Source of the DNA: Porphyromonas sp. | GTDB lineage: Bacteria > Bacteroidota > Bacteroidia > Bacteroidales > Porphyromonadaceae | Assembly: GCA_022772085.1 (NCBI GenBank) | Contig: JALFBN010000011.1 | Coordinates: 154,907-218,906 of the forward strand | DNA: 64,000 nt | Direction: 5' to 3' | Shown: piece by piece, positions 1 to 8,699 of the stretch | Layout of the letters: each line of letters opens with the position of its first letter | Position numbering within the stretch: the first letter of the stretch is position 1 | The notes under the pieces: model-generated | Told to the model about the DNA's origin: nothing | Seen by the model: the letters and a program-made list of their open reading frames with translations, nothing else | Database searches by the model: none | Position numbers and translations under genes: made by a program

Positions 1-1262
1 TCTTCGGGTTCGGGCCCTTCACCTCCACCAGTGTAGGTAAATACGAAGAAACACTCCGAGGTTCCTTTAGCAGCAACAATCAGACTAAAATTATACTCCT
101 TATTCGTATAAGAGTACATAGATGCATCTCCGTACGAAGTTTTCTTCACAAAAGTGAATCCATTGCTTTCGAGCCACTGTTTCTTCTCGGGCTGATCAAG
201 CATATCTAAATTGACTACACTCTTAGAGTATGCTACGATGTCGATATTCTTACCTGCGCGTTCATAAACCACTTTGTAGAAGTTGGTTTTGCTCTCTGTG
301 TCTGCAGTTGTCGTAAAAGAGAGGTTTGCTCCTTGAGCAGTACAGGTCGGACGCAAACCGAGCTTCGTCTCATACGCCTTGATCTCTTCGTCCGTGTACT
401 TGTCGACATTCTTCTTTTGAAAGAGGGGAAAGTCCTTAGCGGATGCAACAAAACCGGAGGAGGCATTACCGGCCGGGAGGTACATGATCAAAGCATAATC
501 AACGCCGTCCGTATGAGAGAAAGCAAGATTATAAGAACCATTGGTGTAAAGGATAGAACCATCCGTCGCAGGCATCTTTTTATACGAAGCCTGCTGGAGG
601 AGAATAAGCATATTTTCGTTGAGATCCTTACCACTAAAAAGCAAAGTAGCTCGTATTGCAATAGCACAAGAGACAAGGGTAGATTTGCTCCCCAATGAGT
701 ACATACGCTTGGGATTGTCTCCCTTAGGATCGCCTGTAGTAAAAACGATCAGCGTCTTTTTCGCAGGGTCACTCGTAAGTGTAGATCCGTATTCAGCCTC
801 CCAAGCCTTGATCTCGGCTTCTCCTCCTTTAAAGTTTACAAAGGGATAAGGAATCTCTGCGAGTTCCCCGTTTTCGGTGTATTTAAGCAGAGGTTTGAAG
901 TTGCTTGGAGTAGGTGTGTCGCCCTTAACTTTCTGCGACACCTTGAGAGAAAGTGATGCGGTACCCGCCTTGAGGGCAACAGTTGCAACACGAGCCTCTT
1001 GTGTCGCATTGGACCGGGCTGTAAGAGTGAGTGTCTTATCGGCATAAGAAGCAACCAACCAATCGACATTGGAAGTCGCCTCTATCGAAGCGGCATCCGT
1101 CGTAACAGCCACTTTTTGGGTGCCACCCTCGGCTTCAAATATAACCTCCACAGGGTCGATGGAGAGGGTATTCTTAACATCTTTCTTGCAACCGGTCATT
1201 AACCCCATGGCTATCAGGGAGCAAAGGGCAACGAGCGTTGTCATCAACTTATTCATTTTCAT
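1..1262 (-). CDS. BACON-domain surface lipoprotein (3' end outside window)
   Basis: The reading frame opens at an ATG at 1262 and stays open to the window edge, so the C-terminus is missing. The N-terminus is a lipoprotein signal with a lipobox ending at a Cys near residue 25 (MTGCKK). Residues of about 30-110 form a beta-rich segment typical of BACON domains, with the pattern of a residue pair SNVDWL followed by a repeated T/A-rich strand. The remainder is homologous to the neighbouring lipoprotein: both contain a PF-x-x-F-x-GG...AWEA-x-Y-x-STL-x-SD block. It lies 77 bases downstream of that paralogue on the same strand, so the two are probably co-transcribed. BACON domains usually occur in Bacteroidetes carbohydrate- or mucin-associated surface proteins. 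The specific ligand cannot be deduced, and no catalytic motif is visible in the part present. Confidence 0.8.
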   Translation of the reverse strand, partial: MKMNKLMTTLVALCSLIAMGLMTGCKKDVKNTLSIDPVEVIFEAEGGTQKVAVTTDAASIEATSNVDWLVASYADKTLTLTARSNATQEARVATVALKAGTASLSLKVSQKVKGDTPTPSNFKPLLKYTENGELAEIPYPFVNFKGGEAEIKAWEAEYGSTLTSDPAKKTLIVFTTGDPKGDNPKRMYSLGSKSTLVSCAIAIRATLLFSGKDLNENMLILLQQASYKKMPATDGSILYTNGSYNLAFSHTDGVDYALIMYLPAGNASSGFVASAKDFPLFQKKNVDKYTDEEIKAYETKLGLRPTCTAQGANLSFTTTADTESKTNFYKVVYERAGKNIDIVAYSKSVVNLDMLDQPEKKQWLESNGFTFVKKTSYGDASMYSYTNKEYNFSLIVAAKGTSECFFVFTYTGGGEGPEPE

Positions 1263-1295
1263 TTTGAGTCTTATTGGGTTCGTTATGCAATTACA

Positions 1296-1315
1296 TTGCG
1301 ATACACCTATCGCAA
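1296..1315 (-). other. Hairpin between the two lipoprotein genes
   Basis: A perfect 7-bp inverted repeat (TTGCGAT / ATCGCAA) with a 6-base loop sits in the 77-base gap between the two lipoprotein genes. There is no strong U-run, so it may be a processing or attenuation element rather than a full terminator. Confidence 0.35.
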
Positions 1316-1339
1316 GAAAGGGGTATCACGCAGGGTCAT

Positions 1340-2962
1340 TTACTTAGGATATTGAAGTTTTTTTTGCATGTGCGCATTCAGGCGGAGACCACGCTTCGCT
1401 TCACTATTGCTGAGGGCATAGAACATAAGTGTAGTCTTACCCACAGCCTCTTCCTTTCCATCATTGACCATGAATAGATTACTGACCTTGATCTCTATAC
1501 CCATGGTCTTGTTTTGAAAAAACCAAGAATCCGAAGCAAAATAGGAACTCGCCTTATGCGTTTTGTCCTGTGTCATCTCGAATCCCCAAGCCTTGATCAT
1601 CTTGGCAAGAGGTTCAAAATCCACATCACCTTCGCCATAACGTTGCGTGAAGTCAATATCGCACTCATAATATTTGCGTACATCCGACTCAGGTTCATCA
1701 TATTCGGGATTAGCACCGTAGTAAGTCCATCCGATCACAGGGAGGGGAAGTTTGGCTCCAACTGCAGGAGCGACCACGAGGGTAGCCTGTTCAAAACCAT
1801 ATTCGCCATCGGGCTTCTCGGCATGAAATTCAACGGAACTACCTCTTGCTTTTTCAAATTGAGCAACTGCACCGTTCTCTTCAATCGACTCTCTGAACTT
1901 CGTGTAAGGTTTTAGAGCCTCGTCACTAGTCCCTTGTGAACCGCTATTTTTGGGGAAGAACAAGAGGGTGGAATTTCCTCCGATAAATGAGATAGAAAGC
2001 GTATAGTTTCCGTTTTCAGACAGTAGCATATCACCCTTCGGAGTGGGTTTAGGGAAGCCATTTCCGGTAAAGTAGCTCTCTACCGCTGCATCGTTATTGA
2101 AGATATCTTCAGAGAGTGCCACCGAGGAACTCGTAATGCAGGGTTGTGTGTTACCCTCTGCCGCCAAGATGTACTGTACAATTTGAAGGTTGTGTTCATT
2201 TTCTTTTAAAGAGACAAAAACCAACTTCGTAGCTGTGCTAGACTTCGTATTAAGCGTACGCCCTACCTTAGCTTCGTGAGCCTTGATCTTCTCTGCCGTT
2301 AGTTCACTAAAAGGAATTGAGATAAGGGGGAAATCCTTGCGGGTAGCATCGAACTTTTCGGTAGCAGCCTTAGTACTGCGAAGATAGATAATAGCAGAGT
2401 GATCCTTGTCCATCTTGGAAAACATCACAATGTACTTGCTATTCTGATAGATATTCTGTTCCAGAGCTATGTACTGATCCTTTTCAAGCAAATCTTGTAC
2501 GTGTTCCAAAAGGGCATCCCCTTCGAATAGGAGAGATGTTTTGAGGATCACACCTGCGGACTTGAGCGTGCCGTTACCCTTCTTTTCAACCTCGTAGCGA
2601 CGCATTGAAAATTGATCACGGTTGGGCTCCTCAGCCCCGGGGAGATAGAGGAAGGTCTTGAGGTCGCCCTCTACCTTATCGGATTTCAACGTGGATTTAT
2701 AGGGAGCTTCCCAAGCTTGCAACTCTTTAGCACCACCTGTAAAGTCCGCAAAAGGCACGGGGAGTGCTTTGAGTTTGCCCGCCTCGTCCAATTGAAGGAA
2801 TGGCTCAGACGTATTCTTTTCATCGGGATTAGGTTGAGGGTTGGGGATCGGATCAGGGTTGGGCTGAGGCTGAACAGTCTGATCAGGACCGCACGATGTA
2901 AACGTCATGCTTGTAAGCCCGAGGGAAAGGAGAATTGCTCCTACCAATAACAGTTTTTTCAT
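1340..2962 (-). CDS. Large lipoprotein of unknown function, paralogue of the BACON lipoprotein
   Basis: A protein of about 540 residues begins with a lysine-rich, hydrophobic signal ending in a lipobox (FTSC) near residue 24 (counting from the chosen start), followed by an Asn/Pro-rich linker (about residues 30-50). Export and lipid anchoring are therefore well supported. The region after the linker aligns by eye with the adjacent partial lipoprotein through the block ADFTGG...AWEAPYKSTLKSD, and a related segment recurs further on (ISIPFSEL...KAHEAKVG...), which suggests internally repeated modules. I chose the ATG at 2962 because MKKLLLVG is a typical signal start. An ATG four codons upstream (2974) is also possible. 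A good Bacteroidetes promoter lies about 150 bases upstream. No enzymatic motif was recognised. Surface binding or adhesion is only a guess. Confidence 0.75.
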   Translation of the reverse strand: MKKLLLVGAILLSLGLTSMTFTSCGPDQTVQPQPNPDPIPNPQPNPDEKNTSEPFLQLDEAGKLKALPVPFADFTGGAKELQAWEAPYKSTLKSDKVEGDLKTFLYLPGAEEPNRDQFSMRRYEVEKKGNGTLKSAGVILKTSLLFEGDALLEHVQDLLEKDQYIALEQNIYQNSKYIVMFSKMDKDHSAIIYLRSTKAATEKFDATRKDFPLISIPFSELTAEKIKAHEAKVGRTLNTKSSTATKLVFVSLKENEHNLQIVQYILAAEGNTQPCITSSSVALSEDIFNNDAAVESYFTGNGFPKPTPKGDMLLSENGNYTLSISFIGGNSTLLFFPKNSGSQGTSDEALKPYTKFRESIEENGAVAQFEKARGSSVEFHAEKPDGEYGFEQATLVVAPAVGAKLPLPVIGWTYYGANPEYDEPESDVRKYYECDIDFTQRYGEGDVDFEPLAKMIKAWGFEMTQDKTHKASSYFASDSWFFQNKTMGIEIKVSNLFMVNDGKEEAVGKTTLMFYALSNSEAKRGLRLNAHMQKKLQYPK

Positions 2963-3118
2963 AGGTCGTATCATAGTTTACTTTTAATTTTATCTCAACA
3001 AGTGGGTGTGCTCGATATAACCGATCCCCTGCATACTACATGATACACGCATATACACACAGGAGAGGCTATACACGTCAAAAAATCATTTTTGTGATCA
3101 TTCGTTATTCAACAGCTC

Positions 3119-3150
3119 CAAAAGTAGCCATTTCCGCAGAAACAACCAAA
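3119..3150 (-). promoter_or_regulatory. Bacteroidetes-type promoter for the lipoprotein operon
   Basis: Read on the minus strand this is TTTG (3150-3147), a 20-base spacer and TACTTTTG (3126-3119), matching the TTTG-N19-21-TAnnTTTG consensus. It leaves a leader of roughly 150 bases before the first lipoprotein ATG. Confidence 0.6.
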
Positions 3151-3649
3151 CAACCGTCTTTTTGACGAACTATATTTGCATAAATCGGGGAAAATTAAGT
3201 CTTAAATAATACAGCAGAATGAATATATTAACGCTCCGAAGAGACAAAACAAGCATTTAATCGGGAATAAAACAGTCTGTAATGGATATTATTCTACCGA
3301 CAAATAAGTTCCTCCGATATCCTCCACGACAGGCATCACAGATAATAAATATCTTTACAAAACCTTATTATTAGGGAAAGAAGGATGCCCGAAAAAAAAT
3401 CACTTTCGTTGTAGTATAAAATTAGGGAAAGAGATACATTGAAACTCGTAGGCCCGGAGATTCGAAACCATAGGGCAACAGTTCAAAAAGTCTAGCCCTT
3501 TGGTTCTAAAAGTTGAGGCCAGTGTTTTTTCAGGTCTTAGTTGGCAGACTTAAAGGGAGGAGGGAGACCTATATTAGGTATGGCTGCCAAGAAGTCGTTC
3601 ATCTTTATCCATTCAACACCTAACAACGGCGAGCTAACAGCGAAATGCG

Positions 3650-3657
3650 TACCTTTG
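3650..3657 (+). promoter_or_regulatory. -7 element TACCTTTG immediately before the U32 gene
   Basis: The element is a perfect TAnnTTTG but ends only 4 bases before the ATG at 3662. No TTTG or TTG is seen at the expected -33 distance. If it is used, the mRNA would be leaderless or nearly so. Confidence 0.4.
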
Positions 3658-3661
3658 CAAT

Positions 3662-4978
3662 ATGGAAAAAGGGAATCATACCACCACTACGGATCTGAAA
3701 CCTGTATTGGAGATCATGGCCCCGGCAGGGTCGTACGAATCGCTCATGGCAGCGATCAATGCAGGAGCCGATAGTATCTACTTTGGCATCGAAGGGCTCA
3801 ATATGCGCTCGAAGAGTGCCTACAATTTCACCCAACAGGATCTTTTTGAGATTGCGGAGATCTGCCGAAAAGCAGGGGTCAAGAGCTATCTCACCGTCAA
3901 TACGATTATCTATGACGGAGACCTCGGCTATATGCGTCAGCTCATTGACAGCGCAGCCCAAGCAGGGATTTCCGCCATCATAGCCTCGGATGTTGCGGCA
4001 ATGACCTATGCTCGCCAAATGGGTGTAGAGGTGCATCTATCAACTCAATTGAACATATCCAACACAGAGGCGTTGCGCTTTTATGCTCAATTTGCAGATG
4101 TCGTTGTCTTGGCTCGCGAACTAAATATGGAACAGGTATACACCATCCATCAGTCAATCCTTCGGGATCCGATCTTCGGTCCAAAAGGAGAACCGATACG
4201 TATTGAGATGTTCGCCCACGGTGCACTCTGTATGGCTGTTTCAGGCAAATGCTATCTGAGTCTACACGAACTTAACAAAAGTGCCAACCGTGGATCCTGC
4301 GGACAGATTTGTCGCCGTGCCTATCGGGTTTTTGACCGCACGAGCAATGTGGAGCTGGAGGTCGAGAATGCCAACATCATGTCACCCAAAGATCTCAAGA
4401 CCATTCACTTCCTCAACAAGATGATTGATGCCGGAGTGCGCGTCTTCAAAATCGAAGGACGGGCAAGAGGACCGGAATATGTCGACACTGTAGTGCGTTG
4501 CTACAAGGAGGCGATAGATGCCATCAAACAAGGCTCCTACACTCCGGAGCGAATTGCCTATTGGGACGAACGCCTCTCCTCGGTATTCAACAGAGGATTT
4601 TGGGATGGTTACTACCTCGGTCAACGCTTGGGCGAATGGACCTCCATCTACGGATCGGCTGCTACCAAACAAAAGATCTACAAGGCTCGCGTAACCAACT
4701 ATTTCAGCAAACTCGGAGTAGCCGAGTTAGAATTGGAGGCCGGCAGCCTCTCCCTCGGAGACGAGATCCTTATCACGGGTCCCACCACGGGCTTGGTACA
4801 CACGACACTCTCGGAGATCCGCTTTGACCTGCAACCCGTAAGTAAGGGAGAACAGGGCACACGTGTCTCTATCCCCGTAGCCCAAAAAGTACGCCCCAAC
4901 GATCGGGTTTACCTCTTTGAAGATCGCACCGAGCAACAAGAGTCGTATGCCCCGGCTTCCCCAAAAGAGAATAATTAA
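3662..4978 (+). CDS. U32 family protein (TrhP/YegQ-like RNA hydroxylation factor)
   Basis: The 438-residue protein carries the U32 signature: E182, then HGALC with C190, a Gly, and C197, followed by C213 and C217 in a GSCGQIC context. Family members historically called peptidases include TrhP, which supports 5-hydroxyuridine formation at the tRNA wobble base, and RlhA, which acts on 23S rRNA; they use prephenate-pathway metabolites and bind an Fe-S cluster through such cysteines. Length and the later block PKDL...GVRVFKIEGRARGPEYV fit the TrhP-like branch better than the short forms. An N-terminal TIM-barrel region (about residues 16-280) and a C-terminal beta domain are implied. A thioesterase follows after 45 bases. 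Substrate specificity is inferred, not shown. Confidence 0.85.
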   Translation: MEKGNHTTTTDLKPVLEIMAPAGSYESLMAAINAGADSIYFGIEGLNMRSKSAYNFTQQDLFEIAEICRKAGVKSYLTVNTIIYDGDLGYMRQLIDSAAQAGISAIIASDVAAMTYARQMGVEVHLSTQLNISNTEALRFYAQFADVVVLARELNMEQVYTIHQSILRDPIFGPKGEPIRIEMFAHGALCMAVSGKCYLSLHELNKSANRGSCGQICRRAYRVFDRTSNVELEVENANIMSPKDLKTIHFLNKMIDAGVRVFKIEGRARGPEYVDTVVRCYKEAIDAIKQGSYTPERIAYWDERLSSVFNRGFWDGYYLGQRLGEWTSIYGSAATKQKIYKARVTNYFSKLGVAELELEAGSLSLGDEILITGPTTGLVHTTLSEIRFDLQPVSKGEQGTRVSIPVAQKVRPNDRVYLFEDRTEQQESYAPASPKENN

Positions 4979-5023
4979 ACTAGGAACAAACTCACTAAAA
5001 TATAAAACCAAAAATAAGATCCT

Positions 5024-5440
5024 ATGAATGATCAAAAGTTTCTTTTTAGCCTCGATATGAAGGTACGTGACTACGAGTGCGACCTCCAAGGCGTCGTAAA
5101 CAATGCCAACTACCAGCACTACATGGAGCATGCTCGTCATGAGTTTTTGGAGTCGTTGGGCGAGAATTTTGCTGCACTGCATGATGCGGGCATCGACGCC
5201 TTTGTTTACAAAGTGTCTATCACCTACAAGAAGTCTCTACGCAGCGGAGACCGTTTTACGAGTGCCATCAACTGTCGCAAAAAAGGTGTTAAGCTCATCT
5301 TTGATCAGTATATCCTCTTCCCCGACGGCACGGTAAGCGCGCAAGGTGAAATCGAAACCGTAGCGGTACAAAACGGAGTAATCACCCGAGGAGAAGTCTT
5401 CGATAACCTACTGAAAGGATTAGATATATCGGAGAAATAA
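5024..5440 (+). CDS. Hotdog-fold acyl-CoA thioesterase (4HBT superfamily)
   Basis: A 138-residue single-domain protein with the 4HBT pattern near its start: VRDYECDLQGVVNNANYQHYMEHAR, in which the acidic/Gln residue before GVVNNANY is the usual catalytic position. Such enzymes hydrolyse small acyl-CoA or acyl-ACP thioesters in the cytoplasm. The length is typical for YbgC/FcbC-like members. The gene starts 45 bases after the U32 gene and is followed by a strong hairpin, so the two probably form one transcription unit. The natural substrate is unknown. Confidence 0.85.
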   Translation: MNDQKFLFSLDMKVRDYECDLQGVVNNANYQHYMEHARHEFLESLGENFAALHDAGIDAFVYKVSITYKKSLRSGDRFTSAINCRKKGVKLIFDQYILFPDGTVSAQGEIETVAVQNGVITRGEVFDNLLKGLDISEK

Positions 5441-5471
5441 AAAACACACTTCACTGATAAACAGTAAGATA

Positions 5472-5505
5472 ACGAGGTCGGAGAAAAAAATTTCTTCGAC
5501 CTCGT
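5472..5505 (+). terminator. Strong hairpin after the thioesterase gene
   Basis: ACGAGGTCG (5472-5480) pairs perfectly with CGACCTCGT (5497-5505), and the A-rich and T-rich inner arms extend the stem. It starts about 30 bases after the stop codon. There is no long U-run afterwards. Confidence 0.6.
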
Positions 5506-5642
5506 GCAGTATTCGGACTAGTTCTGCATTTACTTGATAGAACGTCGGAAAAAAAGCCCGATGCAATAAAAATAGAGACATAGAAAGGAAGACAAAACAA
5601 AAGAGCCCCTCTGGCTTCAAAAAAAAGAGAAAAGACAAAAAC

Positions 5643-6701
5643 ATGAAGTCCCCGAGCCCAACACACCAACAACACCAACACGCAACGGCGGCGCGTCCAA
5701 CACACCAACACAGACTGTGCCATACTAAGTTTTTGTTCTTACTCCTGGTTGTAGTAGCGATTAGCGGTTGTTCTCTAGATCACCCCTTTAACGGCAATGA
5801 GCTCATTTGGGATTATCGAAATGAAAATCTCGAGATTACTCTTTTGGATGACGAGGGACAATCGCTGATCGATCCAACCACTGATGAAGGGCTCGCCCTC
5901 CTGAGTCAGATCTCTATTGACTATGATGGCAAGCACTTCCCCCTTAACGACCGAGCAGCCCGTGAAATGAGAGATATGGTGGAGGGGTATCGCGATTTTT
6001 TCTTACGCTATCGAGATGGACGGTATGTGCTTAGTTTCGGAGAGTTCCAACCCAATTACAAGGATTTGCAAATCCTCTATTTGAATCTCCCCGGAGACGA
6101 GCAACATCGCATATCATTCACACACACCGTACGCAAAAACACATTTGACAGCTCCGTATGGTTAGACGACCAGCTGGAGCCTCATTCCAACAGTCTCCGA
6201 AATGTAGTTATCTATCCGAAAAATAACGGAGAGGCCTTTCGCGTTTCACCTCAAGCACGACCGGCTCCTGTGACCCTCTATATATACCCACTACTCCCCA
6301 CAACAAGTTTTGCCGTAGACGAGCTAACGCGAGATCGATCGATCCCTCAAGAGGAATTTGCCAACTATCAGATTACCCTGGATGGCAAGACCTATCCACT
6401 CGTCTCCTCCAACGATGCCAACGGACTGAGCCTGACCACAGGCAACAGTCGGTTCATCCGCCAAGGAGGATTTTACAACAAAGAACCCTTCTTGGCTTTC
6501 GGTCCCATCCCCTTAGAAAACAACTATCACAACAAGGAGATTACCGTAAGCTACAAGGGGATAGAGAAGCAAATCCTGTTCAACTGTTACCTCGATACGA
6601 ATAAAAAAGCAGTATACGAAGCGTGGTCCGGTGATGACAACACGAAAAATATTCTTTACTTTCGTAACGGACCTTTGGTAATAGTGGACTGGAACAGATG
6701 A
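5643..6701 (+). CDS. Lipoprotein of unknown function, first gene of a sigma-factor operon
   Basis: A 352-residue protein with an unusual N-terminus: about 28 residues rich in Pro, Thr, His and Gln precede the hydrophobic stretch FLFLLLVVVAISG and a lipobox Cys (SGCS). The low-complexity part is encoded by DNA containing a 14-base exact direct repeat. No other in-frame ATG lies before the lipobox, so this start is accepted. The mature part looks beta-rich and contains no motif I recognise. The stop overlaps the start of the ECF sigma gene by 4 bases (ATGA), indicating translational coupling. By position it may be a sensor or a regulated envelope component of the sigma/anti-sigma system that follows. 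This is inference only. Confidence 0.75.
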   Translation: MKSPSPTHQQHQHATAARPTHQHRLCHTKFLFLLLVVVAISGCSLDHPFNGNELIWDYRNENLEITLLDDEGQSLIDPTTDEGLALLSQISIDYDGKHFPLNDRAAREMRDMVEGYRDFFLRYRDGRYVLSFGEFQPNYKDLQILYLNLPGDEQHRISFTHTVRKNTFDSSVWLDDQLEPHSNSLRNVVIYPKNNGEAFRVSPQARPAPVTLYIYPLLPTTSFAVDELTRDRSIPQEEFANYQITLDGKTYPLVSSNDANGLSLTTGNSRFIRQGGFYNKEPFLAFGPIPLENNYHNKEITVSYKGIEKQILFNCYLDTNKKAVYEAWSGDDNTKNILYFRNGPLVIVDWNR

Positions 6702-7258
6702 CTGAAAAAGAATTGTGCGATGGCTGTAAAGCAGGGGAGCGCGAAGCTTTCCGACAACTTTATTATAGCTATGCACCATTCTTGATACACCTCATACAGC
6801 GGTATGTAGGGGATATGGATACAGCAAAAGACCTCCTGCACGACTCGTTCCTAGCCATCTACGACAAGATCCGACAGTTCGAGTACCGAGGAGAAGGATC
6901 ACTAAAAGCGTGGCTCTCGAGGCTCTGCCTCAACAACAGTCTCATGTGGCTGAGACAGAAGCAACGTATCACGTTTTTATCCCTAGACGAAGCAAGGGAC
7001 TCAGATGATGTCGACACCCTAGACGCCCCCGGCGAGGAGGCAATTGAGGGTATCAGTGAAGAGACACTCCATCAGTTCATCCAAGAGCTACCCGATGGGT
7101 ATCGTATGGTATTCAACCTCTATGTATTTGAAGAGAAGTCGCACAAGGAAATTGGACAACTCCTAGGCATTAACGAGAAATCCTCTTCCTCACAGCTGAC
7201 AAGAGCCAAGAAAATGCTCGCAACAAAGATCACAGATTGGCAACGCAAAAACGCCTAA
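6698..7258 (+). CDS. ECF-subfamily RNA polymerase sigma factor
   Basis: The 186-residue protein has the two ECF domains. Region 2 is near residues 20-90, including the DLLHDSFLAIYDKI and LKAWLSRLCLNNSLMWLR segments. Region 4 is near residues 125-180, with a helix-turn-helix around EKSHKEIGQLLGINEKSSSSQLTRAKKML. It directs RNA polymerase to a small regulon, probably in response to an envelope signal. It overlaps the upstream lipoprotein gene by 4 bases and is followed after 27 bases by a membrane-spanning candidate anti-sigma protein, so all three are likely co-expressed and possibly autoregulated. Confidence 0.93.
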   Translation: MTEKELCDGCKAGEREAFRQLYYSYAPFLIHLIQRYVGDMDTAKDLLHDSFLAIYDKIRQFEYRGEGSLKAWLSRLCLNNSLMWLRQKQRITFLSLDEARDSDDVDTLDAPGEEAIEGISEETLHQFIQELPDGYRMVFNLYVFEEKSHKEIGQLLGINEKSSSSQLTRAKKMLATKITDWQRKNA

Positions 7259-7285
7259 AACAAGAAAAATAGCACACTCTAACAA

Positions 7286-8524
7286 ATGCTCCACAATACA
7301 CCATCCAAGAAACTAGAGCCGTGGCTCAAGGCCATCAGGAAAAAGGAGGAGACTCTCTCCAATCGAGAGAGCCTTCCCTTTGATCTTGATGAGGCATGGG
7401 CCAAACTTGAGGAGGCACTCCCTGCCGTTCCTGCCAAGCAGGTGTCTGCCCCAAAGTCGAGAAGGCACCTCACATGGCACGCATGGGTCGGCATGGCTGC
7501 AAGCTTTGCACTCGTCGTCGGCATCGCTTGGAGCATTTGGAGTAGTCTGGAGCACCAAGCAATAGCACCAGACCAACCGCTGATAGCCCAACAGAACGGT
7601 TCTGCTCAATCGCCTCAGTCTCCTGACTTTATAGAGGCTCCATTGTCGATCCCAACGACTCCAAGCAATCAGCATCATGAAAAAGCAGACGATGCCGTGC
7701 GTTACAAGGAAGTTTATACCGAAAATCTCGATATCAAAGAGACGCTTCTCCCCCGGGAGGAGATCGCTCCCGATGAAGCCTCCTCTAGCGATGAGCCTCC
7801 CACACCAACCCCTCAGAGAAACATGGGCCCTGAACGAGACCTCTCGACTCCGAGCTATCAGGATATGGGGACTCCCTCCTACTCCGATTTCACTCCACAA
7901 GTACGTACGGGGGTATTCCTCTGCAACAACATAAGTTCGCAGAGTCAGCGCAATACGCCCAATTCCTTTGACGGAGGGGGGGGGATGCAGCTCATGTCTC
8001 GCTCAATGAACCACTCTTTACTCCAAACAGAAATTGCACGGGCCTACGATGTCGCTTCATTTCGACACTTTCAACCCCTGCACGTCGGAGCAAAAATCAG
8101 CGTAGACCTCGGGAGGCGCACGGCCCTAGAGTCGGGCTTAGTCTACTCTTACCTAAGAAGTACCCTAAACAACTATGGGTCTGTCGATTGTAAAAACCTA
8201 CAGCAGGTACATTACATAGGTATACCTCTCGGATTCAACTTCTCCCTCTACAAAACAGCACGCACACGTCTCTATACGGGGATCTCGGGACGGGTGGACA
8301 AAGCTATCAGTGCAACGCTACTCGAGGGTTCTCTCGGTGAAGAGCCTTGGCAAATGTCTCTACAAGGCAAGGTGGGAGCATCTTATGACATTGTGTCTCA
8401 CTTCGGATTCTTTATGGAGGCAGGACTCGCCTACTACTTCAATGACGAATCCCGCCTGCAGACCTATTACAAGCAACATCCGCTGATCCTCTCCTTCTCT
8501 GCCGGTATTCAATTTAATTATTGA
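7286..8524 (+). CDS. Dual membrane-spanning anti-sigma (Dma)-like protein: cytoplasmic domain, one helix, outer-membrane barrel
   Basis: The 412-residue protein has no cleavable signal. Residues 1-60 are charged and probably cytoplasmic, with an amphipathic segment FDLDEAWAKLEEAL; 66-87 form one hydrophobic helix; about 90-250 are Pro/Ser/Glu/Gln-rich and look disordered; about 255-412 alternate like an outer-membrane barrel and end in an aromatic residue (FNY). This layout, directly after an ECF sigma gene, matches the dual membrane-spanning anti-sigma factors described in Bacteroides thetaiotaomicron. The cytoplasmic part would hold the sigma factor, the helix cross the inner membrane, the linker span the periplasm and the barrel sense the outer membrane. 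The sigma-binding role is inferred from context. Confidence 0.8.
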   Translation: MLHNTPSKKLEPWLKAIRKKEETLSNRESLPFDLDEAWAKLEEALPAVPAKQVSAPKSRRHLTWHAWVGMAASFALVVGIAWSIWSSLEHQAIAPDQPLIAQQNGSAQSPQSPDFIEAPLSIPTTPSNQHHEKADDAVRYKEVYTENLDIKETLLPREEIAPDEASSSDEPPTPTPQRNMGPERDLSTPSYQDMGTPSYSDFTPQVRTGVFLCNNISSQSQRNTPNSFDGGGGMQLMSRSMNHSLLQTEIARAYDVASFRHFQPLHVGAKISVDLGRRTALESGLVYSYLRSTLNNYGSVDCKNLQQVHYIGIPLGFNFSLYKTARTRLYTGISGRVDKAISATLLEGSLGEEPWQMSLQGKVGASYDIVSHFGFFMEAGLAYYFNDESRLQTYYKQHPLILSFSAGIQFNY

Positions 8525-8604
8525 AAATCCTCTTCGTGAGAAGTCAGAGCCGTGAGACTCTATTTTAACAAGGGGAAATGATCTTCCATCTGTAATTGAA
8601 GATT

Positions 8605-8626
8605 AGGGCGAACTTGCCCTCTTTGA
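8605..8626 (+). terminator. Weak terminator-like hairpin after the Dma-like gene
   Basis: AGGGC and GCCCT form a 5-bp stem followed by CTTTGATC. A second small stem (ATCTTC / GAAGAT) lies just upstream. The 345-base gap to gyrA otherwise holds only a promoter-like element. Confidence 0.3.
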
Positions 8627-8699
8627 TCTCATGCTTAGCCTCTCATTCCAAAGAGCTATCTGTAAAGTCCCATTCTAAGCACGTCTAAAAAAAAAGTCG

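Larger units (their letters stand above)
2975..3661. other. Divergent intergenic region, 687 bases
   Basis: This AT-rich gap separates the minus-strand lipoproteins from the plus-strand U32 gene. It holds a minus-strand promoter near 3119-3150, an exact 12-base direct repeat ATTAGGGAAAGA at 3370-3381 and 3421-3432, and a TACCTTTG -7 element at 3650-3657 just before the U32 start. I see no convincing coding frame, tRNA or known RNA. Confidence 0.5.
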
